Shown here one piece after another: positions 30,543 through 36,178 of a DNA stretch of 36,178 bases. Below the pieces are notes generated by a model. The model saw only the letters and a program-made list of their open reading frames with translations. It was not told where the DNA came from and did no database searches. A program made the translations under genes and the position numbers. Numbering within the stretch: the stretch's first letter is position 1; each line of letters opens with the position of its first letter. Source of the DNA: Oppiella nova (lineage: Eukaryota; Arthropoda; Arachnida; Sarcoptiformes; Oppiidae); NCBI GenBank assembly GCA_905397405.1, contig CAJPVJ010000148.1, forward strand, positions 1 through 36,178, given 5' to 3'.

Positions 30543-31211
30543 TTGTCATTTAAAAATGCCTTGAGACGGTTTTGAATCTCAGCTCACTTATTCATATTAA
30601 TAACGCTGACATATGTATCTATAGCTCGACAAACGTCTACCACTTTCATGACACGTATGACATATGCCATAATGTTAGTTCATGTTGGAAATGTGTTCCT
30701 CGGTCCACTTTTAAATATTTAATTAATTTTATTTTAAATTATTAAGCTAATTCATGGCATAATTAAGTTAATTCTGTGTATAATTAAGTTAAATCACTGC
30801 ATAATTAGGTTAACCAATTTAACAATTAAATTAATTTAGTGAAACTATAGTTAAACAGGTGCAAAATTAAATTAATTCAGAGAAAAAATTAATTAATTAA
30901 GTATATAATTAAATAAATCCAGTGTAAAATATAGTTAATTGAGTGCACAATTAAGATAACCCAGTGCAAAATTTAATTAATTTAGTGCACAATTAAGGTA
31001 AACCAGTCCAAAATTCAGTTAACACTTTAGTTTATTTAATGAAAATAATGTTTTATTTTAAAATTACTTTATTATGACATGTTATGGCATATGTCATACG
31101 TGTCATGAAGGTGGTAGACGTTTGTCGAGCTATAGGTACATATGTCAACGTTATTAATATGCAAAAGTGAGCTGAGATTCAAAACCGTCTCAAGGCATTT
31201 TTAAATGACAA
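30543..31211. mobile_element. 669-bp MITE with 130-bp inverted repeats and a 21-bp internal array
   Basis: Termini are TTGTCATTTAAAAATGCC and its reverse complement. The inverted repeats span 30543-30672 and 31082-31211 with few mismatches. The element is flanked by TA on both sides (30541-30542 and 31212-31213). The related block A lacks it and reads ACTTTAATAGTAACT at this place, so the empty site is visible. The interior has no coding capacity and is an imperfect 21-bp-period array with core AATTAAGTTAATT. A non-autonomous TA-targeting element, probably Tc1/mariner-type. Confidence 0.9.
30738..31024 (+). repeat. Degenerate 21-22-bp array inside the MITE
   Basis: Units such as AATTAAGTTAATTCTGTGTA recur with drift, alternating with GTGCA motifs. 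The core resembles the intergenic array at 21861-21965. Confidence 0.75.
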
Positions 31212-31213
31212 TA

Positions 31214-31612
31214 GTAACTGGGCCCATACACTTTCATCGGGGAAGCCTACTTACAGGGATGTGTTTGATCGGTATGATTATAAGTTAGTGATTATAAGGT
31301 AGTCTTATACCACTAAGTCTTACAGCCATAGTTTTAAACATTATGAGTTGGAACTAAGCTTAAGCGAAGGTATAACCAAGATTGAATTTAAGTTTATTTT
31401 AATTCTTAAGTTCATCTTGAGTTTTAGATATGGGGAGTATTATAAGATTAGATTTTTGTTTGCCTATTCAAATCAATGTGAAAGCCAACTTTAAAGGGAT
31501 AAGTCAACCCCTATGTAGACTTGAGATTTTGTCAATCCTAGTGCTAAGTCGAGTTGCAACTTGGTTAAGTTAGTTTTAAAACTTTACTATAAGTAATTAC
31601 TTTTGATATAAG
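31214..31612. other. Copy-B-specific 400-bp sequence
   Basis: Absent from copy A, where the flanks are joined. No inverted repeat or frame is visible. It may be a deletion in copy A or a second insertion next to the MITE. Confidence 0.5.
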
Positions 31613-31786
31613 TTGTTAACCAATTTCACACAAAATAAACATATTTAACATGATAAGGGTTTATTTATTTATTTACTAAACAAAATTATTTAAAGATTCT
31701 GATATATTGGATATAAATCAGTAAGCATTGCATTTCGCAATAAATTATTTCATAGTTTCATAAACAGTAACCGGATCATAAATGAA

Positions 31787-31794
31787 TATAAAAG
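31787..31794 (+). promoter_or_regulatory. TATA box of peptide gene 31940-32170
   Basis: TATAAAAG in the same context as 14019, about 58 bp before the conserved 5'UTR donor. Confidence 0.65.
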
Positions 31795-31844
31795 TCAAAA
31801 CAAAAAACCATTACATTAAAGACTTTTATAATACTAACCTTAAG

Positions 31845-31908
31845 GTAAGACTACTAACAATAAATTTTTATTTTATTATTTATACCTTAATAACCGTTAT
31901 TATTTTAG
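31845..31908 (+). other. Probable 5'UTR intron
   Basis: AAG|GTAAGA to TATTTTAG, conserved with 14077-14141. One copy is one base shorter, but the splice sites are intact in both. Confidence 0.5.
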
Positions 31909-31939
31909 GTATTAATTAAACAATTTAATAGCTAATAAA

Positions 31940-32170
31940 ATGAGCGCTAAATTAATGACAATTTTGGTGGTGATTGTGGTTATGGCCGGTGTTTGGGCTG
32001 TGGATGACTCGGTCGACGTGAAGGACATGAATGAGACGATGGCTCTTATAAACGGCAGTTACTGTTATTCCGGACATCAGCACAAACTAATGGCTCGTAT
32101 TGGGTGTACCTATCAATATAAATGTGTTATACTTCAGGGAAAGACTACCTGTTTCATGATTTGTCTTTGA
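31940..32170 (+). CDS. Small secreted cysteine-rich peptide, family 2
   Basis: 76 residues; duplicate of 14173-14403. Signal peptide MSAKLMTILVVIVVMAGVWA, linker DDSVDVKDMNET, core NGSYCYSGHQHK, five cysteines C-x13-C-x5-C-x8-C-x3-C. All cysteines and the signal peptide are conserved between the copies, and visible differences fall in the linker and loops. AATAAA at 32247-32252. Secreted, unknown function. Confidence 0.85.
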   Translation: MSAKLMTILVVIVVMAGVWAVDDSVDVKDMNETMALINGSYCYSGHQHKLMARIGCTYQYKCVILQGKTTCFMICL

Positions 32171-32876
32171 AAATCGATTGAATTTTGTTCAGACACTCAA
32201 TACTTATTAATTTAATCAATGTATTTCTATTTGAAATAATTAAATCAATAAAAAAAATTAAACATCTTATATTAAGGAAAAAATACTAAAATTATATCAT
32301 ATTCAAACAAAATAACTATACTTTAAATAATCCATTATATTCTTAAAAATAATAAAGTTAAAGAAGATTTAAGCTAGCACAACTTTTGTTTACGTTTAAT
32401 GATTTTTATTAATATGAACATTATACATTTATGTTGCAAACATAATACAATATGAAACCTCGTAATGTGTTTTAATGTTTGCCTAAAAAAATTGTCCAGA
32501 ATACTTTGTTGTCATTTAAATCTATGCTCTATTAAGCATATAAGAAATACAACCAAAACAATGACCAAACCATTCAACCAGGATACTACTGTATTTTAAT
32601 TTTCTTAAATATCTTTTACAAACTGATTAACTAAAATAAATACAAGTTATATCTATAATATTTACAAATTGCAATTCATATGAAAGCGAGTCATTATTAA
32701 TCCGTTTAAAAAACTTTATTTGATTGACTGAAATAGACATGAGTTGACGGATCCATCAATTTATGGTATAATTAATGCAATCATTGGTTTAGTAAACAAA
32801 GCAAATAAACAAATATATTTCGCACAACTAATAAACGATAGATAGATATGAAGGTCTAAACGGATCTTCATTTTCA
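32171..32876. other. Spacer between tandem peptide genes, copy B
   Basis: 3'UTR and intergenic DNA collinear with 14404-15132. No gene. Confidence 0.6.
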
Positions 32877-32884
32877 TATAAAAG
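32877..32884 (+). promoter_or_regulatory. TATA box of peptide gene 33037-33267
   Basis: TATAAAAG in the same context as 15133. Confidence 0.65.
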
Positions 32885-33036
32885 ACATTTTGTGTTGTAA
32901 TCATAATTCAAAACATTTATAATTCAACAAAAACAACAAACTTGTGGTACAGAAATGAATATAATAATTATAACAATAATAAAAGTTTAAATTAATGAAT
33001 TATGTATTTGAATAGATCAATAAAACTGACAATAAA

Positions 33037-33267
33037 ATGAACTGCAAATTGATGGCCGTATTGGTGGTGATGGCAGTGATGGCGAGTGTTTGGGCCGATG
33101 TGTCGGACGTGTCGGTTGAGGACATACCGGAGCACCAGTTCTTCGCCCATCTGAACGGCAGTTACTGTTACTCGAGTCCACTGAAGTCGAGCACCGGTAG
33201 TGACAACTATTACAGGACGTGTTGGTATGTCTGTGTCGGACGGGTTTGTTACTGGAAGTGCTCTTAA
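33037..33267 (+). CDS. Small secreted cysteine-rich peptide, family 1
   Basis: 76 residues, the intact counterpart of the rearranged gene at 15290. Signal peptide as in its relatives, linker SVEDIPEHQFF (P for Q and F for Y compared with 12818), core NGSYCYSS and all five cysteines, ending WKCS. Downstream sequence differs from the other family 1 copies, so the duplication ends with the gene. The 3' end lies 258 bp from the end of a convergent IR gene. Confidence 0.85.
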   Translation: MNCKLMAVLVVMAVMASVWADVSDVSVEDIPEHQFFAHLNGSYCYSSPLKSSTGSDNYYRTCWYVCVGRVCYWKCS

Positions 33268-33525
33268 TATGACACAATTATGAACCACTGATCATGAGTT
33301 TTGAATTGATTGAAAAAATATGAAAATATTTAACTAAAGTTTCCTATATAATTAATTTTATGTAATTTACAGTATATGTTAGAATAGATTCTATTCATAT
33401 AAGCTTATATTCAATTATGATACAGTATTTGCAATTGATTGCAATTTTAATAATTAAAACTATAATAAAGCATATTTTTATGAATTCAATATGATAGTAG
33501 ATAATGATAAATTTAATTAAATATG

Positions 33526-34996
33526 TTAATTTTGTGATACGTGTTTATAATAAAAGTAACCATTTGAAATGTTAATATAAATATATTCACCAATGTACAA
33601 TGTAAGTGAAATAATAAAACCAAATGATAGCATATAAAGCACACCAATTGTATGTCTAATAGAAATTTGTTCAAACTCTTTAATATCGCTCAAATAAAAT
33701 TCATTAAAAAATTTTAATTCCCCGATCAGTTTGTTTAATAACTGCAACCACTGATCATACAGTCCACTTTCTGTGATTTGTGTAATTCTGTTAAAAATAG
33801 AAATAAATAATGTGTTAAATATTTCATTTACAAATTAACAATAATATTACTGACAATGTATTCAATGGTTTGAGTACATGATAGGCGTGTGCCTTATTAA
33901 CCATCAAAAAGTACGGCAAATCCCCTCCACCATCGCGTGATATATGAAACTTTTTCGACAGACTACTGGTGCCGTTTGAGGCACTCCTAAATGAGAACAT
34001 CAAGTCCCACAGGTTGTGCATATAGGCATACTGTCCACTATTTAGGTAATCTACAAATAACTGCTTGAATTCTGGCGAAGAATTTGGTCTCAAAATTGTG
34101 ATTTTGTTACGAAAATTCTGAGCCATTGGTGTGTTTTGGGTGTAGGCATAATGAACTAGCTCATTATTGCTAAACACCATTATTTTGATGTCCGGTTTGC
34201 GGTAGAGGTCTTCCCACGAGTCAATCCTGTCCTGAGGTATGGGTTTAATCATGTAATCCAATAGAAAACTACAAAACTCTATGGATGTGAGGGTCACTAA
34301 TATTAACCACAAACCGATCAATACTTTTGTAAAAGTGTTATTAATTTTAATGCAATTTGGGACCGATTTTGATATTAAAAGTATGAATAAACTCCAACAG
34401 TAGTTATAAAAATTGTTTAATGTTTTGTGCCCAACATTACACATTAATAGTGAACTAATAAGCAGTAATGATATAAATAGTAAAATCCAAAAATAATAAT
34501 CAAAACATTGAAAATATTTAAACAGCGGTTGTTTTCCCGCAAACACGTGATAAGCAATACTTCCCATTGAGTTGAAGCCAATTGTATTTGTAGGCAATAT
34601 ATCGACTGTAAGATTGGTTATATTTGTAAACTTTTCTTTAAAATATAAATAATTATGTGAATCGATATCCATAAGCCATAGGTAGGGGGCATTGGTTTTC
34701 AATTTGGCGTAAAATTCATCCGGACCCTTCCATGGTGGGATGTATTTGTAACTAAAAGCATTAAATATTGTAATCATGGTATTATACAAATTAAGATCTA
34801 ACCCGAGATTATGCTTATGAATGAATTCCTTGAATATCATGATCAGTGGCCCACAAACCAATTGCTGCCCATTTATAACGGGGAATACATTGGGGAGTGT
34901 TATGTCCGGTTGTATCGATACTATACTACTATCGCTAAAATTATTGACTGATTTTGAGTGATAATCGTTTGGTAAGAGACACTCTTTTCTAATCAT
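33526..34996 (-). CDS. Divergent ionotropic receptor (iGluR-related)
   Basis: Two exons, 34996-33855 and 33787-33526, joined at a phase-2 intron (donor GTCAGT), give 467 residues. The order of parts is that of an ionotropic receptor without an N-terminal domain: S1 lobe (about 30-160), M1 167-186 (FDYYFWILLFISLLLISSLL), pore loop 195-213, M3 224-248 followed by the S2 start RIDSWEDL (258-264), S2 with LPYFLMVNKA and ITESGLYDQW, and M4 about 425-447 ending at GEYI. The usual SYTANLAAF gate motif of M3 is replaced by LTSIEFCSFLL. There is no clear signal peptide, and the short N-terminus suggests a missing upstream exon or a minimal receptor, though the paralogue at 28188 has the same start. 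Expected to be a chemosensory or thermo/hygrosensory cation channel subunit; ligand unknown. Confidence 0.82.
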
Positions 34997-35430
34997 TTTT
35001 GAAATAAAATTTAAGATTTTACTTATTTATTATACATTTATTTCGCACCACTCAGAGAATATGAGAAATAGACATTTAAAATAGATTTTTGCAAAATGTC
35101 CTGAATATTTAAATACAATGATTTACACATTAAATGTATAGAAATGATTAATATTGATATTTCTGTCAATACACAAGAAAAGCTACTTTAAATGTACAAA
35201 TTCATATTATGTATGTCTAATAAATTGTTTACCATAAGTGTTTACCATTAACTTAATTTTTATTGATTAAGTAAATATCAACATGATTAATATAAGTATT
35301 TTCTTATTAAAATAAAGTTTTGTATTAATAACAATTTTACTTATAGAATACAACTACAAATGCCATGATATTCATAGTAAAAAATATTATAATCTATTAA
35401 ATTATTTATGACACTTAAATAAAGATCATT
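34997..35430. other. Spacer between IR genes
   Basis: AT-rich DNA with nothing recognised, between two head-to-tail IR genes. Confidence 0.5.
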
Positions 35431-36178
35431 TTATTGAAATGTTAAATTTCTATGGCTGTAAGGATATACCATATAATAGAGATTTATGCAAAATATTGTA
35501 AACATTCTTACATTATGAGAAGTAATGATATTTTCACAAAATAACACTAAACATGATATAAATGTACCACAGATTAATAAATAAAATAAATCAATTGTAT
35601 GTCTAATTGATATTTCTTCAAAATCCTTAATATCGTTTAAATGAAATTCATTATAAAATTTTAAACCCCCGATCAGTTTAGCAAATAACTTCAACCAATG
35701 ATTATACAGTCCACTTTCTGAGATTTGTGTAATTCTGTTAAATATAACTAATATAAATAATATTCACTTTGTATAAGTAATATAATAATAACCTAATACA
35801 TACATCACATTCAATGGTTTGAGTAGTTTGTGAGCAATAGCTTTATTAAAGATCAAAAAGTAGGGCAGTTCTCCTCCACCTTCACGTGATATGTGAAACC
35901 TCTTTGACAGACTACTGGTGCCATTGGAGAAAACCCTGAATGTGGACATCAGATTCCACGGGTTGTTCACATAGGCATACTGTCCACTATTCAATGATTT
36001 AGTGAAATCTATCCAGAATCCGGGGTAAGAATTTGGTTTTACTATTTGAATTCTGTTACGAAAATTCTGAGCCATTGGAGTATTCTGTGTGTTGGCATAA
36101 GTAACGAGTTGACTGTTACTAAAGGCAAGTATCTTGATGTTTGGTTTGTGGTAGAGGTCTTCCCACGAGTCAATTCGT
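35431..36178 (-). CDS. Ionotropic receptor, 3' part (runs off the window)
   Basis: Paralogue of 33526-34996. The partial exon extends from the window edge down to 35804. It begins at IDSWEDLYHKPNIKI and covers the S2 lobe (FSNGTSSLSKRFHISREGGG, LPYFLIFNKA). The last exon 35734-35431 encodes ITQISESGLYNHWLKLF and M4 (RHTIDLFYLLICGTFISCLV), ending FCENIITSHN and a 25-residue tail. Phase-2 junction (donor GTATGT) as in the neighbour. No defect is visible in the present part. S1, M1, the pore and M3 lie outside the window. Confidence 0.82.

Larger units (their letters stand above)
29182..33267 (+). repeat. Segmental duplication, copy B
   Basis: Direct copy of 12412-15567 carrying peptide genes in the order -, +, +. 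It is longer because of a 669-bp MITE plus about 400 bp of further unshared sequence. The match begins at GCGGTACAGTATAGTAAATT (29182 region) and ends with the peptide gene at 33267. Confidence 0.9.

Noticed and set aside
1-36178. CRISPR array, bacterial operon or phage content
   Set aside because: Introns, a Pol III tRNA gene, TATA boxes and animal receptor families show a eukaryotic nuclear origin. The tandem arrays seen are minisatellites without spacer structure.

Overview
The window looks like a piece of an AT-rich arthropod nuclear genome, most likely an acariform (possibly oribatid) mite. This is inferred from CYP2-clan P450 genes with a consistent six-exon structure, seven-transmembrane gustatory-receptor-like genes, divergent ionotropic receptors, a DEG/ENaC channel gene, a nuclear tRNA-Ser(GCT), TA-flanked transposons and very AT-rich spacers. 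No tool was run. Exon borders come from reading frame, GT/AG sites and agreement between paralogues.

Layout. 1-2.7 kb: a microsatellite and a single-exon gene coding for two DEG/ENaC channel units in one polypeptide. 2.7-4.06 kb: gene-poor, with a decayed TIL-like cysteine-rich fragment and one copy of a 200-bp repeat. 4.06-11.3 kb: a CYP2-clan cluster. Two complete genes lie on the minus strand (7048-8963 and 9238-11285). On the plus strand there is an inverted, truncated copy of the junction between them (4064-5317) plus an orphan last exon (6109-6426). 11.8 kb: tRNA-Ser(GCT), minus strand. 12.4-15.7 kb: three genes for small secreted cysteine-rich peptides (two related families). 16.5-21.1 kb: three GR-like genes on the minus strand, one of them truncated. 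22.3-25.7 kb: a 3.4-kb DNA transposon with inverted repeats and eroded coding sequence. 26.1-27.3 kb: an intronless GR-like gene. 28.2-28.85 kb: a truncated ionotropic-receptor (IR) gene. 29.2-33.3 kb: a second direct copy of the peptide block, interrupted by a 669-bp MITE. 33.5-36.2 kb: two IR genes on the minus strand, the last running off the window.

The gene content is that of an environment-facing accessory region: detoxification (P450), chemosensation (GR, IR), ion channel and secreted peptides. It shows repeated recent duplication: direct and inverted segmental copies, apparent gene conversion between P450s, tandem duplications inside coding exons, and genes cut at duplication borders. 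The least explained component is the six-member peptide family: signal peptide, five-cysteine mature chain, TATA box upstream of every copy, and a 5'UTR intron in one subfamily. At least one oddity (an N flanked by an exact 83-bp repeat) is almost certainly an assembly artefact, so other tandem duplications here deserve read-level checking.
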